Source of the DNA: Motiliproteus sediminis
Lineage (GTDB): Bacteria; Pseudomonadota; Gammaproteobacteria; Pseudomonadales; Balneatricaceae
Length of the DNA stretch: 64,000 nucleotides
NCBI RefSeq assembly: GCF_017912535.1
Contig: NZ_JAERQK010000002.1
Coordinates: forward strand, 372,001 to 436,000
Reading direction: 5' to 3'
Positions 1 through 9,434 of this stretch are shown here, in pieces (position 1 is the stretch's first letter; every line of letters begins with the position of its first letter). The notes under the pieces were generated by a model. It saw only the letters and a list, made by a program, of their open reading frames with translations. It had not been told where the DNA came from and searched no databases. The translations under genes were made by a program, and so were the position numbers.

Positions 1-362
1 GTAACCGCCTTGCTGATTTCACCAGACAGGATAACTTTCGCTTCCTTGATACCGCGGTGGATGATGTTGGCTGCTTCAAGCGCTGCCAGATCGATCACCT
101 CTGCGTCAACTTTTGCCAACTCATTCAGGCGAATCTCAGCACGAGACAGGGCCTTCAGAGAGGTAAAGCCGAACTTCGGCAGACGACGCTGCAGCGGCAT
201 CTGGCCGCCTTCAAAACCGGGCTTGACGGTACCGCCAGAGCGGGACTTCAGACCCTTGTGACCGCGACCCGCGGTCTTGCCCAAACCACTACCGATACCA
301 CGACCAACGCGCTTGGGCGCTTGCTTGGAACCGGCAGCAGGGCTCAGAGAATTCAGACGCAT
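1..362 (-). CDS. rplO: 50S ribosomal protein L15 (3' end outside window)
   Basis: L15 is a late-assembling protein of the large ribosomal subunit that binds 23S rRNA. The visible 120 residues begin [13 protein letters not shown] and carry the glycine-rich, basic N-terminal extension ([18 protein letters not shown]) typical of L15. The C-terminal part, about 20-25 residues by comparison with the E. coli length of 144, lies beyond the left edge, so the gene is partial only because of the window. It follows rpmD by 14 bases, the usual spc-operon order; secY would be expected next, outside the window. Confidence 0.97.
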   Translation of the reverse strand, partial: MRLNSLSPAAGSKQAPKRVGRGIGSGLGKTAGRGHKGLKSRSGGTVKPGFEGGQMPLQRRLPKFGFTSLKALSRAEIRLNELAKVDAEVIDLAALEAANIIHRGIKEAKVILSGEISKAV

Positions 363-376
363 GATATGCCTCTCCG

Positions 377-559
377 TTATTCGCCTTCGACGCGAACCAT
401 GTAGTTAACTTTGTTAACCATGCCGCGTACAGAAGGCGTGTCCTCGACTTCAACCGTATGCCCGATGCGGCGCAGACCCAAACCTTTCAAGCAGAGCTTG
501 TGCTTGGGCAGCGTACCGATTGAACTACGGACCTGCGTCACTTTAATTGTCTTTGCCAT
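377..559 (-). CDS. rpmD: 50S ribosomal protein L30
   Basis: L30 is a small large-subunit protein. The 60 residues ([15 protein letters not shown]...) match the family's usual length of about 59 and contain the conserved central block [24 protein letters not shown]. It sits between rpsE and rplO with very short spacers, as in the spc operon of E. coli, so co-transcription is near certain. Some bacterial lineages lack L30; its presence fits a gammaproteobacterium. No anomalies were seen. Confidence 0.97.
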   Translation of the reverse strand: MAKTIKVTQVRSSIGTLPKHKLCLKGLGLRRIGHTVEVEDTPSVRGMVNKVNYMVRVEGE

Positions 560-565
560 CGCAGA

Positions 566-1066
566 TTACCCCAGAATCTCTTCAACGGTTTTGCCACGCT
601 TGGCTGCCACTTCTTCCGGCGCCTTCATGGACTTCAGACCGTTGATGGTTGCGCGCACGACGTTTACCGGATTGGTAGAGCCGTAGCACTTCGCCAGTAC
701 GTTGTGAACGCCGGCCATTTCCAGCACAGCACGCATCGCACCGCCGGCGATTACACCGGTACCTTCAGAAGCAGGCTGCATGTAGATCTTGGAACCGCCG
801 TGACGAGCCTTGATCGGGTACTGCAGAGTGCCGCCGTTCAGATCAACTTTGATCATGTTGCGACGAGCTTGCTCCATCGCCTTCTGAATCGCGACCGGCA
901 CTTCACGTGCCTTACCGCGACCGAAGCCGACCTTACCATTGCCGTCACCAACGACGGTCAGCGCGGTGAAGCCGAAGATACGACCACCCTTAACCACCTT
1001 GGCGACGCGGTTGACCTGTACAAGCTTCTCTTGCAGGTCACCATCTTTCTGATCGTGATTTGCCAT
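566..1066 (-). CDS. rpsE: 30S ribosomal protein S5
   Basis: S5 lies near the mRNA entry channel of the small subunit and affects decoding fidelity. The protein has the N-terminal double-stranded RNA-binding-like domain ([22 protein letters not shown]) followed by the C-terminal domain ending near [10 protein letters not shown] start at the ATG giving MANHDQKDG (166 residues; E. coli 167), because an AAGGG ribosome-binding site lies just upstream. An in-frame TTG two codons earlier is possible but less likely. It follows rplR closely in the spc operon. Confidence 0.97.
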   Translation of the reverse strand: MANHDQKDGDLQEKLVQVNRVAKVVKGGRIFGFTALTVVGDGNGKVGFGRGKAREVPVAIQKAMEQARRNMIKVDLNGGTLQYPIKARHGGSKIYMQPASEGTGVIAGGAMRAVLEMAGVHNVLAKCYGSTNPVNVVRATINGLKSMKAPEEVAAKRGKTVEEILG

Positions 1067-1077
1067 TTCCAAACCCT

Positions 1078-1428
1078 TTAGAATTCCAGGCCGCCTTCAC
1101 GAGCCGCATCTGCCAACGCCTTCACCCGACCGTGGTACTTGTACCCGGAACGATCGAAAGCAACCTTAGTGATACCTGCTTCTTTGGCACGCTCAGCGAT
1201 CAGCTGGCCGACCTTGACGGCTGCATCGACGTTGCTGGTCGCACCGTCACGCAGATCTTTCTCTACCGTAGAAGCACTCACCAGCACCTGACCACCACAG
1301 GGAGAGATCACCTGGGCATAGATGTGGCGAGGTGTGCGATGCACGCTCAGTCGAGTCGCACCGAGTTCACGCATCTTGATGCGGGAACGACGGGCACGAC
1401 GCAGACGGGATTCATTCTTTACGCTCAT
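1078..1428 (-). CDS. rplR: 50S ribosomal protein L18
   Basis: L18 binds 5S rRNA together with L5 and L25 and attaches it to the large subunit. The 116 residues ([18 protein letters not shown]...) have the basic N-terminus and the conserved [25 protein letters not shown]-terminus. Length is the same as the family norm (E. coli 117). It is flanked by rplF and rpsE in the standard order, with a spacer of about 12 bases on each side. Confidence 0.97.
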   Translation of the reverse strand: MSVKNESRLRRARRSRIKMRELGATRLSVHRTPRHIYAQVISPCGGQVLVSASTVEKDLRDGATSNVDAAVKVGQLIAERAKEAGITKVAFDRSGYKYHGRVKALADAAREGGLEF

Positions 1429-1440
1429 AATCCTGCCCTA

Positions 1441-1974
1441 TTATTTCTTCTTAGCTTCTTTACGACGCACATATTCGTCAGCGTAGCGAACACCCTTGCC
1501 CTTATAAGGCTCAGGCGGACGGAACGCGCGAATTTCAGCGGCGGCTTGACCCAGCTTCTGCTTGTCGGCGCCTTTCAACACCACAGAAGTCTGACTCGGC
1601 ATCTCGGCAGAAACGCCCTCGGGAAGCTGATAATCAACCGGGTGAGAGAAACCCAGAGTCAGGTTCAGCACGTCGCCCTTAACGGCACCACGATAACCAA
1701 CACCGATCAACTCCAGCTTCTTCTCAAAACCTTCGCTCACACCGACAACCATGTTGTTGGCCAGAGAACGCATAGTACCGGCCAGCGCACGCGCCTGCTT
1801 GGAACCATCACGCGGCGCAAACTTCAGCGCATCGTCTTCGCTCTTGACTTCAACGTTCGGGTGAACTGTCATTTCCAGGGCACCTTTGCCCCCTTTAACG
1901 CTCAGTTGCTGGCCATCCAGTTTGACCTGAACTCCGGCCGGGATCGCAACGGGCGCCTTAGCAATACGTGACAT
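1441..1974 (-). CDS. rplF: 50S ribosomal protein L6
   Basis: L6 binds 23S rRNA near the sarcin-ricin loop and the factor-binding site. I start at the ATG giving [14 protein letters not shown] (177 residues, exactly the E. coli length). A reading frame open further upstream overlaps rpsH and lacks conservation, so the longer form is rejected. The C-terminal signature [14 protein letters not shown] is present, followed by a lysine-rich tail. An AGGAGG-like site overlaps the end of rpsH and indicates translational coupling. Confidence 0.97.
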   Translation of the reverse strand: MSRIAKAPVAIPAGVQVKLDGQQLSVKGGKGALEMTVHPNVEVKSEDDALKFAPRDGSKQARALAGTMRSLANNMVVGVSEGFEKKLELIGVGYRGAVKGDVLNLTLGFSHPVDYQLPEGVSAEMPSQTSVVLKGADKQKLGQAAAEIRAFRPPEPYKGKGVRYADEYVRRKEAKKK

Positions 1975-1984
1975 CTCAGCCTCC

Positions 1985-2377
1985 TTAGAATACGGTGCAG
2001 ATGACTTCACCACCGATGCCAGCGGCACGGGCAGCACGATCGGTCATCACGCCTTTGGAGGTAGAAATGATCGCCACACCCAGACCGTCAGACACCTTCG
2101 GCAGCTCGTTAGCGGCCTTATAGATGCGCAGCGAGGGCTTGCTCACGCGATCGATTTTCTCGATAACCGGCTTACCTTCGAAGTACTTAAGCTCGATGCT
2201 CAGAGTCTTCTTGACGTCGCCTTCGACGCTGAAGCCAGCGATGTAACCTTCATCCTGCAGAACCTGGGCAACAGCCGCCTTCTGCTTGGATGCAGGCATA
2301 GACACAGACTGTTTTTCAGCCATGTGTGCATTACGGATACGGGTAAACATATCCGCAAGAGTGTCTTGCATGCTCAT
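1985..2377 (-). CDS. rpsH: 30S ribosomal protein S8
   Basis: S8 is a primary 16S rRNA-binding protein and, in E. coli, the autogenous translational repressor of the spc operon, acting at the L5 start. The 130 residues start [17 protein letters not shown] and end with the [11 protein letters not shown] block, matching the E. coli length exactly. Whether S8 represses this operon at rplE cannot be read directly from the sequence, but gene order from rplN to rplO is the same as in E. coli. Confidence 0.97.
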   Translation of the reverse strand: MSMQDTLADMFTRIRNAHMAEKQSVSMPASKQKAAVAQVLQDEGYIAGFSVEGDVKKTLSIELKYFEGKPVIEKIDRVSKPSLRIYKAANELPKVSDGLGVAIISTSKGVMTDRAARAAGIGGEVICTVF

Positions 2378-2430
2378 TTAATGAGTCCTCACTATTGTGC
2401 AGCAGAACGGCCCCGGAATGAGGCCGACGC

Positions 2431-2736
2431 TTACCAACTAGCTTTCTTCAAGCCAGGTACATCACCGCGCATGGCGGCTTCACGCAGCATGATTCGGGAC
2501 AACCCGAACTTACGGTAGACAGCGTGCGGACGGCCAGTAATCTGGCAGCGACGCTGTTGACGGACAGGGTTTGCATCACGGGGCAGCTTCTGCAGCGCGA
2601 CCTGTGCTTCCCAACGCTCCTCATCGGAGACGTTAACGGATTTGATGATCGCTTTCAGGGCTGCGCGCTTTTCCGCGAACTTTGCAACCTGCTTGGCGCG
2701 CTTGGCTTCACGCGCCTTCATTGATGTTTTAGCCAT
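2431..2736 (-). CDS. rpsN: 30S ribosomal protein S14 (zinc-independent type)
   Basis: S14 sits in the head of the small subunit. The 101 residues ([20 protein letters not shown]...) are the long C-minus form: the stretch around [23 protein letters not shown] has a single cysteine rather than two CxxC pairs, so no zinc ribbon is formed. Length equals that of E. coli S14. It lies between rplE and rpsH; the 53-base spacer to rpsH is slightly longer than its neighbours. Confidence 0.97.
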   Translation of the reverse strand: MAKTSMKAREAKRAKQVAKFAEKRAALKAIIKSVNVSDEERWEAQVALQKLPRDANPVRQQRRCQITGRPHAVYRKFGLSRIMLREAAMRGDVPGLKKASW

Positions 2737-2748
2737 CGTAACTCACCT

Positions 2749-3288
2749 TTACTTTTTGAAAGGGAAACCCAGGGCGGTCAGCAGCGCACGACCTTCCTCG
2801 TTAGTCCGCGCAGTGGTAGTGATAGTGATATCCATACCGCGCAGCTTGTCGACCTTGTCGTAGTCGATTTCGGGGAAGATGATCTGCTCTTTGACACCCA
2901 TGCTGTAGTTACCACGGCCATCAAAAGATTTGGAGTTCAGACCGCGGAAGTCACGGATACGCGGAATCGCGATATCCACCAGACGGTCAAAGAATTCCCA
3001 CATCCGTTCACCCCGCAGGGTTACCTTGCAACCGATCGGCCAGCCTTCACGCACCTTGAAGCCCGCAACAGACTTGCGCGCCAGGGTTACAACGGCTTTC
3101 TGACCCGCAATCGCTTCCATATCAGCTACTGCGTTCTCGATCATTTTCTTATCCCCGATACCTTCACCCACACCCATATTGAGGGTGATCTTGGTGATGC
3201 GGGGAATCTCCATTACGTTACCCAGCTGCAGTTCATCTTTCAGCTGCGGCGCAACGGTTTCTTTGTAAAGCGCTTTCAATCTTGACAT
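2749..3288 (-). CDS. rplE: 50S ribosomal protein L5
   Basis: L5 binds 5S rRNA and contacts the P-site tRNA. The 179 residues are the same length as E. coli L5. Conserved blocks include [15 protein letters not shown] near residue 30 and the C-terminal [15 protein letters not shown]. Translation starts at [12 protein letters not shown], 14 bases after rplX. In E. coli this is where S8 binds the spc mRNA; I see no independent proof of that here. Confidence 0.97.
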   Translation of the reverse strand: MSRLKALYKETVAPQLKDELQLGNVMEIPRITKITLNMGVGEGIGDKKMIENAVADMEAIAGQKAVVTLARKSVAGFKVREGWPIGCKVTLRGERMWEFFDRLVDIAIPRIRDFRGLNSKSFDGRGNYSMGVKEQIIFPEIDYDKVDKLRGMDITITTTARTNEEGRALLTALGFPFKK

Positions 3289-3302
3289 GGTACCTGCTCC
3301 CC

Positions 3303-3620
3303 TTAAGCGCCGACGACTTCGCCGTTGGACTTATAAAAACGGACCTTGGTACCGTCTTCGAGAATCTTGAAGCCGACCCGATCGCCCTTACCAGTCGCCG
3401 GATTGAAGATCGCAACATTGGAAGCCGCAATCGGCGCTTCCTTCTCTACGATTCCGCCAGCCTGGCCCAGCATCGGATTGGGCTTCTGGTGCTTCTTGAC
3501 CATGTTGATGCCAGAAACGACAAAACGGTCGTCAGTCAATACACGAACGACCTTGCCGCGCTTACCTTTATCTTTACCGGCGATAACGATGACTTCGTCA
3601 TCACGTCTGATTTTACGCAT
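3303..3620 (-). CDS. rplX: 50S ribosomal protein L24
   Basis: L24 is an early assembly initiator of the large subunit. The 105 residues begin [22 protein letters not shown], the KOW motif typical of L24, and continue into [13 protein letters not shown]-like and [16 protein letters not shown] blocks. It is separated from rplN by 107 bases, much more than the roughly ten bases in E. coli; that spacer holds two hairpins described separately. Confidence 0.97.
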   Translation of the reverse strand: MRKIRRDDEVIVIAGKDKGKRGKVVRVLTDDRFVVSGINMVKKHQKPNPMLGQAGGIVEKEAPIAASNVAIFNPATGKGDRVGFKILEDGTKVRFYKSNGEVVGA

Positions 3621-3658
3621 CTGTGTTACCTATCTTTCCTACTACCCTCTCATGCTCA

Positions 3659-3723
3659 AAACGCCGAGACCCAAACAACTCAGGCCTCAGCGTTTCACAT
3701 GGACACTGACTACGTGGAGTCAG
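3659..3723 (-). promoter_or_regulatory. Two hairpins in the rplN-rplX spacer
   Basis: Seen on the transcribed strand: arms 3706-3711 and 3718-3723 (CTGACT / AGTCAG, six-base loop), then arms 3686-3695 and 3659-3668, ten pairs including one G-U wobble, with a 17-base loop. The second arm is followed by only four Us, so strong termination is doubtful. RNA processing, partial termination or a protein-binding element are all possible. The two stems are real as drawn; the function is unknown. Confidence 0.45.
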
Positions 3724-3727
3724 GTCT

Positions 3728-4099
3728 TTACAGCACTTCAGGAGCCAGGGAAATGATCTTCATGAACTTCTCAGTACGAAGCTCACGCGTCACCGGGCCG
3801 AAAATACGGGTCCCGATCGGCTGCTCTGAGTTGTCGTTCAACAACACCGCAGAGTTGGTATCAAAACGGATCAGCGAACCGTCCGGACGACGAACGCCCT
3901 TACGAGTACGCACAACCACAGCCTTGAGTACCTGGCCTTTCTTCACTTTACCGCGCGGAATCGCTTCCTTGACGGTCACTTTAATGATGTCACCTACGCG
4001 AGCGTAGCGACGATGCGAACCACCCAGCACTTTAATGCACTGAACGCGCTTCGCGCCGCTGTTGTCGGCGACATCCAGCATTGATTCGGTCTGAATCAT
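3728..4099 (-). CDS. rplN: 50S ribosomal protein L14
   Basis: L14 lies at the subunit interface and forms an intersubunit bridge; it is also the binding site of the silencing factor RsfS. The 123 residues ([24 protein letters not shown]...) match the E. coli length exactly, and the ribosomal L14 signature [20 protein letters not shown] is visible. In E. coli it is the first gene of the spc operon. Here too it follows a longer gap (4100-4173) with a promoter-like sequence. Confidence 0.97.
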   Translation of the reverse strand: MIQTESMLDVADNSGAKRVQCIKVLGGSHRRYARVGDIIKVTVKEAIPRGKVKKGQVLKAVVVRTRKGVRRPDGSLIRFDTNSAVLLNDNSEQPIGTRIFGPVTRELRTEKFMKIISLAPEVL

Positions 4100-4128
4100 G
4101 GTCTACTCCATCAAACGATAGCACTGAC

Positions 4129-4142
4129 CTGCCCGAGGGCAG
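4129..4142 (-). other. Small hairpin in the rpsQ-rplN spacer
   Basis: The sequence CTGCC-CGAG-GGCAG can fold into a five-pair stem with a four-base loop in the space between rpsQ and rplN. It has no U-run after it on the minus strand, so it is not a clear terminator. It lies downstream of the probable spc promoter and would be in the 5' leader of that transcript. Confidence 0.35.
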
Positions 4143-4170
4143 CCCCGGACCTGCCGGAGCAAAGGCGCGT

Positions 4171-4199
4171 ATATTACACCTTTGCAGCGCGTTCTTCAA
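4171..4199 (-). promoter_or_regulatory. Probable spc operon promoter
   Basis: On the minus strand TTGAAG (4194-4199) and TAATAT (4171-4176) are separated by exactly 17 bases; each matches the sigma-70 hexamers at four of six positions. The -10 box overlaps the rpsQ stop codon. Position agrees with the E. coli spc promoter, which lies between rpsQ and rplN. Inference from sequence only. Confidence 0.5.
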
Positions 4200-4434
4200 T
4201 TTTTAACAGAGCCCAAGTTTTAGACTTGGAGTAAGGACGGGTTTCCTGGACTGTAACCAGGTCGCCAATCCCACACTCGTTGTTCTCGTCATGGGCGTGG
4301 AGCTTGGTAGAGCGCTTGATGTACTTACCGTAAATCGGGTGCTTCTCTTTGCGCTCAACCAGCACTGTGATGGTCTTTTCCATCTTGTCACTGACAACTC
4401 GGCCAGTGGCAGTACGGGTCTTGGTTTCAGCCAT
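4174..4434 (-). CDS. rpsQ: 30S ribosomal protein S17
   Basis: S17 is a primary 16S rRNA-binding protein with an OB fold. The 86 residues ([29 protein letters not shown]...) contain the S17 signature around [19 protein letters not shown]. coli S17 has 84 residues. It is the last gene of the S10 operon in E. coli and is placed the same way here, two bases after rpmC. Confidence 0.97.
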   Translation of the reverse strand: MAETKTRTATGRVVSDKMEKTITVLVERKEKHPIYGKYIKRSTKLHAHDENNECGIGDLVTVQETRPYSKSKTWALLKIEERAAKV

Positions 4435-4436
4435 TA

Positions 4437-4628
4437 TTAGTTACCTGCCTTCTGGTTCAGGACTGTTTTGACACGAGCGATATCGCGACGCACCTTACCC
4501 AGCAGATGGGATTGCGCCAGCTGACCAGAGCTCTTCTGCATCCGCAGATTGAACTGTTCCTTCAGCAGGCCCAGCAGCTCTTGATTAAGCTCATCCACGG
4601 ACTTTTCACGTAATTCAGTTGCGTTCAT
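4437..4628 (-). CDS. rpmC: 50S ribosomal protein L29
   Basis: L29 is a small helical protein near the polypeptide exit tunnel, close to where trigger factor and SRP dock. The 63 residues ([37 protein letters not shown]...) are identical in length to E. coli L29. The start codon overlaps the rplP stop codon by one base (TAATG), so translation is coupled. Confidence 0.96.
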   Translation of the reverse strand: MNATELREKSVDELNQELLGLLKEQFNLRMQKSSGQLAQSHLLGKVRRDIARVKTVLNQKAGN

Positions 4629-5041
4629 TACATCACCGTCCGCTTAACAATGGTGGTAGAAACAGGCAGTTTGGCAGCAGCCAGCGCAAATGCTTCGCCA
4701 GCCAGTTGCTCAGACACACCTTCCATCTCAAACAGCACCTTACCGGGCTGAATCTGAGCGACCCAGTACTCCACGTTCCCCTTACCTTTACCCTGACGTA
4801 CTTCCAGAGGCTTGGTAGTGATCGGCTTGTCCGGGAACACGCGAATCCAGATCTTACCGCCACGCTTAATGTGACGAGTCATGGTACGACGTGCAGCTTC
4901 GATCTGACGCGCAGTGATGCGACCACGACCGGTAGCTTTCAATCCGAATTCGCCAAAGCTTACTTTGCTACCGCGCTGTGCCAGACCGCGGTTGCGGCCT
5001 TTCATCATCTTGCGGTACTTCAAACGCTTAGGTTGCAGCAT
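4628..5041 (-). CDS. rplP: 50S ribosomal protein L16
   Basis: L16 is needed for the peptidyl-transferase region and the A-site tRNA position. The 137 residues start [19 protein letters not shown] and include the conserved [20 protein letters not shown] and [22 protein letters not shown] blocks. The arginine hydroxylated by RoxA in E. coli would lie in the latter region. It follows rpsC by eleven bases. Confidence 0.97.
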   Translation of the reverse strand: MLQPKRLKYRKMMKGRNRGLAQRGSKVSFGEFGLKATGRGRITARQIEAARRTMTRHIKRGGKIWIRVFPDKPITTKPLEVRQGKGKGNVEYWVAQIQPGKVLFEMEGVSEQLAGEAFALAAAKLPVSTTIVKRTVM

Positions 5042-5052
5042 TGACGTATCCT

Positions 5053-5736
5053 CTACTTAGCAGCTTTCTTCTTAGCGGCACCTTTCTGAGCACGAACCTG
5101 CTCGATACCACCCAGAATCTCACCCTTGAAGATCCACACCTTAACGCCGATAACGCCGTAAGTGGTGTGAGCTTCATAAGTGCCGTAATCGATGTCGGCA
5201 CGCAGAGTGTGCAGAGGAACACGCCCTTCGCGGTACCACTCGGAGCGGGCGATTTCCGCACCACCGAGACGACCGCCAACCTGAATCTTGATGCCCTTGG
5301 CACCCAGACGCATGGCGTTCTGAACCGCACGCTTCATGGCGCGACGGAACATCACACGACGCTCCAGCTGACCAGCAACACCCTGGGCAACCAGTTTGGC
5401 GTCCAGCTCAGGCTTGCGAACCTCTTCAATGTTGATGTGGACCGGCACACCCATCATTTGACTGACAGAGTTGCGCAGCTTCTCAACATCTTCACCTTTC
5501 TTACCAATCACGATGCCGGGACGGGCAGTGTGAATGGTGATTTTGGCATTCTGCGCCGGACGCTCGATCTCGATGCGGCTAACAGATGCTTGCTTCAGCT
5601 CCTCCTCGAGGTACTTGCGCACCTTGAGGTCCTGAAGCAGGTTTTTCGCGTAGGCAGAGCGGCTTGCATACCAAACAGAGGTATGGTCTTTAACGACACC
5701 AAGCCGAATACCGGTAGGATTTACTTTCTGACCCAT
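5053..5736 (-). CDS. rpsC: 30S ribosomal protein S3
   Basis: S3 forms part of the mRNA entry tunnel and its helicase region. The 227 residues begin [20 protein letters not shown]; the KH domain is visible around residues 60-110 ([21 protein letters not shown]), followed by the C-terminal domain with [23 protein letters not shown]. The C-terminal tail is lysine/alanine-rich and slightly shorter than in E. coli (233 residues). Confidence 0.97.
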   Translation of the reverse strand: MGQKVNPTGIRLGVVKDHTSVWYASRSAYAKNLLQDLKVRKYLEEELKQASVSRIEIERPAQNAKITIHTARPGIVIGKKGEDVEKLRNSVSQMMGVPVHINIEEVRKPELDAKLVAQGVAGQLERRVMFRRAMKRAVQNAMRLGAKGIKIQVGGRLGGAEIARSEWYREGRVPLHTLRADIDYGTYEAHTTYGVIGVKVWIFKGEILGGIEQVRAQKGAAKKKAAK

Positions 5737-5747
5737 CTTGGTGTCTC

Positions 5748-6080
5748 CTAGCTCTCAGCAACCTTAACGGTGATGTGACAGGTGCGCTTCAGGATACGAT
5801 CAGCACGACCCTTAGCACGCGGCTTAATGCGCTTCATGGTCATACCTTCGTCCACGAATACCGTGGATACCTTCAGCTCGTCGACATCAGCACCTTCATT
5901 GTGCTCGGCGTTGGCAATGGCCGACTCCAGCACTTTCTTCATGATTGCAGCACCTTTCTTGGTGCTGAAAGCCAGAATATTCAGGGCCTCATCTACCGAC
6001 TTACCGCGGATTTGGTCAGCTACTAAGCGAGCCTTCTGCGCGGATAAGCTGGCGCCTTTCAATTTAGCGGCTACTTCCAT
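5748..6080 (-). CDS. rplV: 50S ribosomal protein L22
   Basis: L22 lines the exit tunnel with a long beta-hairpin and is a site of macrolide resistance mutations in other bacteria. The 110 residues ([29 protein letters not shown]...) equal the E. coli length, and the hairpin region [23 protein letters not shown] is intact. It lies between rpsS and rpsC with short spacers. Confidence 0.97.
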   Translation of the reverse strand: MEVAAKLKGASLSAQKARLVADQIRGKSVDEALNILAFSTKKGAAIMKKVLESAIANAEHNEGADVDELKVSTVFVDEGMTMKRIKPRAKGRADRILKRTCHITVKVAES

Positions 6081-6094
6081 CTCTATATCCTCGC

Positions 6095-6373
6095 TTAACG
6101 CTTCTTAGCTTTCTTGTCAGCAGCATGTCCGCGGTAGGTCCGGGTGGCAGCAAACTCACCCAATTTATGACCTACCATGTCTTCGGTAACGAAAACAGGA
6201 ACATGTTGGCGTCCGTTATGGACTGCAATCGTCAACCCGACAAAGTTCGGGAAGATGGTAGAGCGACGCGACCAAGTTTTGATCGGCTTTCGGTCGCCCG
6301 CTTCGACAGCAGCCTCAACCTTCTTCATCAAGTGAAGGTCTATAAAAGGACCTTTCTTAAGTGAACGTGGCAC
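6095..6373 (-). CDS. rpsS: 30S ribosomal protein S19
   Basis: S19 lies in the head of the small subunit with S13. The 92 residues ([19 protein letters not shown]...) have the same length as E. coli S19 and the signature [21 protein letters not shown]. It follows rplB by 26 bases and precedes rplV by 14, in the conserved order. Confidence 0.97.
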   Translation of the reverse strand: MPRSLKKGPFIDLHLMKKVEAAVEAGDRKPIKTWSRRSTIFPNFVGLTIAVHNGRQHVPVFVTEDMVGHKLGEFAATRTYRGHAADKKAKKR

Positions 6374-6399
6374 AGCCGTTTCCTCGAATTCAGTGAAAA

Positions 6400-7224
6400 T
6401 TACTTAGAACGACGACGTACGATAAGCTTATCGGTACGCTTGTTCTTACGTGTTTTGTGACCCTTGGTCGGTGTACCCCAGGGGGATACCGGATGACGAC
6501 CACCGGAAGTGCGGCCTTCACCACCACCGTGCGGGTGATCTACCGGGTTCATCGCAACACCGCGAACGGTGGGACGAACACCACGCCAGCGAGACGCACC
6601 AGCCTTGCCCAGAGAGCGCAGGCTGTGTTCGCTGTTGCAGACCTCACCCAGAGTGGCACGGCAGTCGACCAGCACTTTGCGCATCTCACCAGAGCGCAGA
6701 CGCAGAGTCGCGTGTGCACCTTCACGAGCAACCAGCTGTACGGAAGCACCCGCACTACGCGCAATCTGTGCACCTTTACCAGGCTTCAGCTCGACGCAGT
6801 GAATAACGCTACCCACCGGAATGTTACGCAGCGGCAGAGTGTTACCCGCCTTGATATCAGCGTGTGCACCGGAAACAACCTTGTCACCCGCCTGCATGCC
6901 TTTAGCGGCGATGATGTAACGACGCTCACCGTCGGCATACTTCAGCAGGGCGATGTTGGCGGTACGGTTCGGATCGTACTCCAGACGCTCAACCACAGCA
7001 GGAATACCGTCCTTGTTGCGCTTGAAGTCAACGATACGGTAGTGCTGCTTGTGACCACCGCCCTTATGGCGAGTGGTGATGCGGCCGTTGTTGTTACGAC
7101 CACCGGTCTTGGACTTCTTGTCCAGCAGCGGAGCGTAAGGCGCACCCTTGTGCAGATCATTGTTAACGACCTTAACTACGTGGCGACGGCCGGCAGAGGT
7201 CGGTTTACATTTAACGATAGCCAT
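6400..7224 (-). CDS. rplB: 50S ribosomal protein L2
   Basis: L2 is the largest protein near the peptidyl-transferase center and is needed for subunit joining. The 274 residues have the expected length (E. coli 273). The C-terminal block [20 protein letters not shown] holds the conserved histidine near residue 229-230 that is important for activity in E. coli. The N-terminal RNA-binding domain begins around [15 protein letters not shown]. It starts three bases after the rplW stop. Confidence 0.98.
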   Translation of the reverse strand: MAIVKCKPTSAGRRHVVKVVNNDLHKGAPYAPLLDKKSKTGGRNNNGRITTRHKGGGHKQHYRIVDFKRNKDGIPAVVERLEYDPNRTANIALLKYADGERRYIIAAKGMQAGDKVVSGAHADIKAGNTLPLRNIPVGSVIHCVELKPGKGAQIARSAGASVQLVAREGAHATLRLRSGEMRKVLVDCRATLGEVCNSEHSLRSLGKAGASRWRGVRPTVRGVAMNPVDHPHGGGEGRTSGGRHPVSPWGTPTKGHKTRKNKRTDKLIVRRRSK

Positions 7225-7227
7225 CTG

Positions 7228-7524
7228 TTAAGCCTCCCCGATAAAGTCGATGTCGTGACCCTCGGCCAGGCGCACGTAAGCCTTGCGGACATCCTTACGC
7301 TTACCCAGACCGCGCATGGTGCGCTTGGTCTTGCCTTTGGCATTCAGAACACGAACGCTCTGAACCTTGACCTCGAACAGCTGCTCAACAGCTTTCTTGA
7401 TTTCGGGCTTAGTTGCGTCGGGCGCGACACGGAAAACAACCTGCTTGGCATCTTCTGCCACGATGGTCGCCTTCTCGGAAATGTGCGGACCTAACAGCAC
7501 TTGGAAGATACGCTCTTGGTTCAT
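7228..7524 (-). CDS. rplW: 50S ribosomal protein L23
   Basis: L23 sits at the tunnel exit and is the docking site for trigger factor and SRP. The 98 residues start [22 protein letters not shown] and include the [24 protein letters not shown] block. The start codon overlaps the rplD stop codon (ATGA), so the two are translationally coupled, as in E. coli. Confidence 0.97.
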   Translation of the reverse strand: MNQERIFQVLLGPHISEKATIVAEDAKQVVFRVAPDATKPEIKKAVEQLFEVKVQSVRVLNAKGKTKRTMRGLGKRKDVRKAYVRLAEGHDIDFIGEA

Positions 7525-8126
7525 GCCAGCATCTCCTCGATTTTCTTCAGGGCAGCCACAGTCACCAACACCTTCTCGAACCCGATCAGAGAAACCGGAT
7601 CGATCGCCTGCGCATCGCGCACGTCAACGTGCGGCAGGTTACGCGCGGCCAGGTACAGGTTGGTATCTACCTCTTCAGTGACAACCAGTACGTTGCTCAG
7701 GTCCAGCTCTTTCAGCTTGGCGGCCATCGCCTTGGTCTTGGGTGCGTCGATGGCTAGCGCCTCAACCACAACCAGACGCTCCTGACGTACCAGTTCGGAG
7801 AAGATGCAGCGAATCGCTGCGCGATACATCTTCTTGTTTACTTTCTGGGAGTGATCTTGCGGCTTAGCAGCAAAAGTCACACCACCGCTGCGCCAGATCG
7901 GGCTGCGGATTGTACCGGCACGTGCACGACCAGTACCCTTCTGACGCCACGGCTTGCGGCCGCCGCCAGATACTTCAGAACGAGTCTTCTGAGCACGCGT
8001 TCCCTGACGAGCACCAGCCAGATAAGCGGTTACTACCTGGTGAACCAGGGCTTCATTAAACTCTTTGCCAAACGACAGCTCAGATACTTCTACCGAGCCA
8101 CCGGCACCTGCAATAGTCAGATTCAT
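7521..8126 (-). CDS. rplD: 50S ribosomal protein L4
   Basis: L4 contributes to the exit tunnel; in E. coli it also represses the S10 operon by acting on the leader upstream of rpsJ. The 201 residues match the E. coli length exactly. The tunnel loop region is visible around [25 protein letters not shown] (residues 60-85). A corresponding leader may lie in 9188-9254, but I could not assign the regulatory hairpin with confidence. Confidence 0.97.
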   Translation of the reverse strand: MNLTIAGAGGSVEVSELSFGKEFNEALVHQVVTAYLAGARQGTRAQKTRSEVSGGGRKPWRQKGTGRARAGTIRSPIWRSGGVTFAAKPQDHSQKVNKKMYRAAIRCIFSELVRQERLVVVEALAIDAPKTKAMAAKLKELDLSNVLVVTEEVDTNLYLAARNLPHVDVRDAQAIDPVSLIGFEKVLVTVAALKKIEEMLA

Positions 8127-8138
8127 TGTTAGCTCCCC

Positions 8139-8777
8139 TTAGCCGCGCGCTTTCACAGCCGGTTTTACAACAACGTCGCTGCCAGTCGCACCTGGGACTG
8201 CACCCTTGATCAGAAGCAGGTTGCGTTCTACATCAACACGAACCACTTCCAGGGTCTGAACAGTAACGCGCTCGTCGCCCATATGGCCGGACATCTTCTT
8301 GCCCTTCCATACGCGACCCGGGGTCTGACACTGACCGATAGAACCAGGAGCACGGTGAGACAGAGAGTTACCGTGAGTTGCGTCCTGAGTACGGAAGTTC
8401 CAGCGCTTGATAACACCCTGGAAACCCTTACCTTTGGACTGACCGGTAACGTCCACCTTCTGTCCAGCTTCAAAACGCTCGACAGTCAGGGCGTCACCCA
8501 CCTGAACTTCTTCGTCACCTGCCAGGCGGAACTCCCACAAACCGCGACCCGCTTCAACACCCGCCTTGGCGAAGTGACCCGCCTGCGGCTTGTTAACGCG
8601 AGAAGATTTCTTGGCACCGACAGTTACCTGCACAGCGCTGTAGCCATCATTCTCCAGGCTCTTAACCTGAGTAATGCGGTTCGGCTCCACCTCGATGACC
8701 GTGACTGGCACGGACGCACCGTCTTCAGTGAACACGCGGGTCATTCCCGCTTTACGTCCGACTAAACCAATAGCCAT
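8139..8777 (-). CDS. rplC: 50S ribosomal protein L3
   Basis: L3 is one of two proteins that start large-subunit assembly and reaches into the peptidyl-transferase center. The 212 residues start [20 protein letters not shown], and the conserved loop [21 protein letters not shown] is present around residues 140-160. In E. coli a glutamine in this loop is methylated by PrmB. It follows rpsJ after 98 bases. Confidence 0.98.
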   Translation of the reverse strand: MAIGLVGRKAGMTRVFTEDGASVPVTVIEVEPNRITQVKSLENDGYSAVQVTVGAKKSSRVNKPQAGHFAKAGVEAGRGLWEFRLAGDEEVQVGDALTVERFEAGQKVDVTGQSKGKGFQGVIKRWNFRTQDATHGNSLSHRAPGSIGQCQTPGRVWKGKKMSGHMGDERVTVQTLEVVRVDVERNLLLIKGAVPGATGSDVVVKPAVKARG

Positions 8778-8875
8778 TTTTTAACCTCTTGCCAGTTGAG
8801 TACGGGGCTTTAACCCACTATGGCTGCCCTTTTCAGAGCATTCCTCACTATAAAATGCGCTTGCGCGCCTTTCGA

Positions 8876-9211
<336 letters not shown>

Positions 9212-9254
9212 TTAAACGACAATAAGCTGCCGCCCCTTAAAAAAAGGGTACGGA

Positions 9255-9283
9255 ATTGTACGCATTGGCAGGGGGTAGCGCAA
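9255..9283 (-). promoter_or_regulatory. Probable S10 operon promoter
   Basis: On the minus strand a TACAAT -10 box (9255-9260) follows a TTGCGC -35 box (9278-9283) with a 17-base spacer. Transcription would start near 9248, leaving a leader of about 60 bases before rpsJ, shorter than the 172-base leader of E. coli. A run of seven Ts follows the start in the leader. Sequence inference only. Confidence 0.55.
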
Positions 9284-9360
9284 CTGATTGCACAAAGAAA
9301 AACCAACTTTATTTAACAAGCTGGCAAAACAGGCTGTTAGCGCGCGCAAAAGCGCGAAAG

Positions 9361-9400
9361 AGGGCGGGAGTGTAGCGGAAGCCTTGAGCCTCCGCCAGCG
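9361..9400 (-). terminator. Hairpin after the BMP gene, weak terminator candidate
   Basis: Downstream of the substrate-binding protein gene (minus strand) GCGGAGGC pairs with GCTTCCGC, eight pairs with one G-U, loop TCAAG. No U-run follows, so it may only stabilise the 3' end. A second short stem, CGCGC-TTTT-GCGCG, lies just beyond it. Confidence 0.3.
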
Positions 9401-9434
9401 CTATTTGACACCGACGAAGGCTTCAACGCGTGAG

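Noticed and set aside
1441-2037. Longer N-terminus for rplF reading into rpsH
   Set aside because: The 21 extra residues overlap S8 coding sequence and the family length is exact from the inner ATG.
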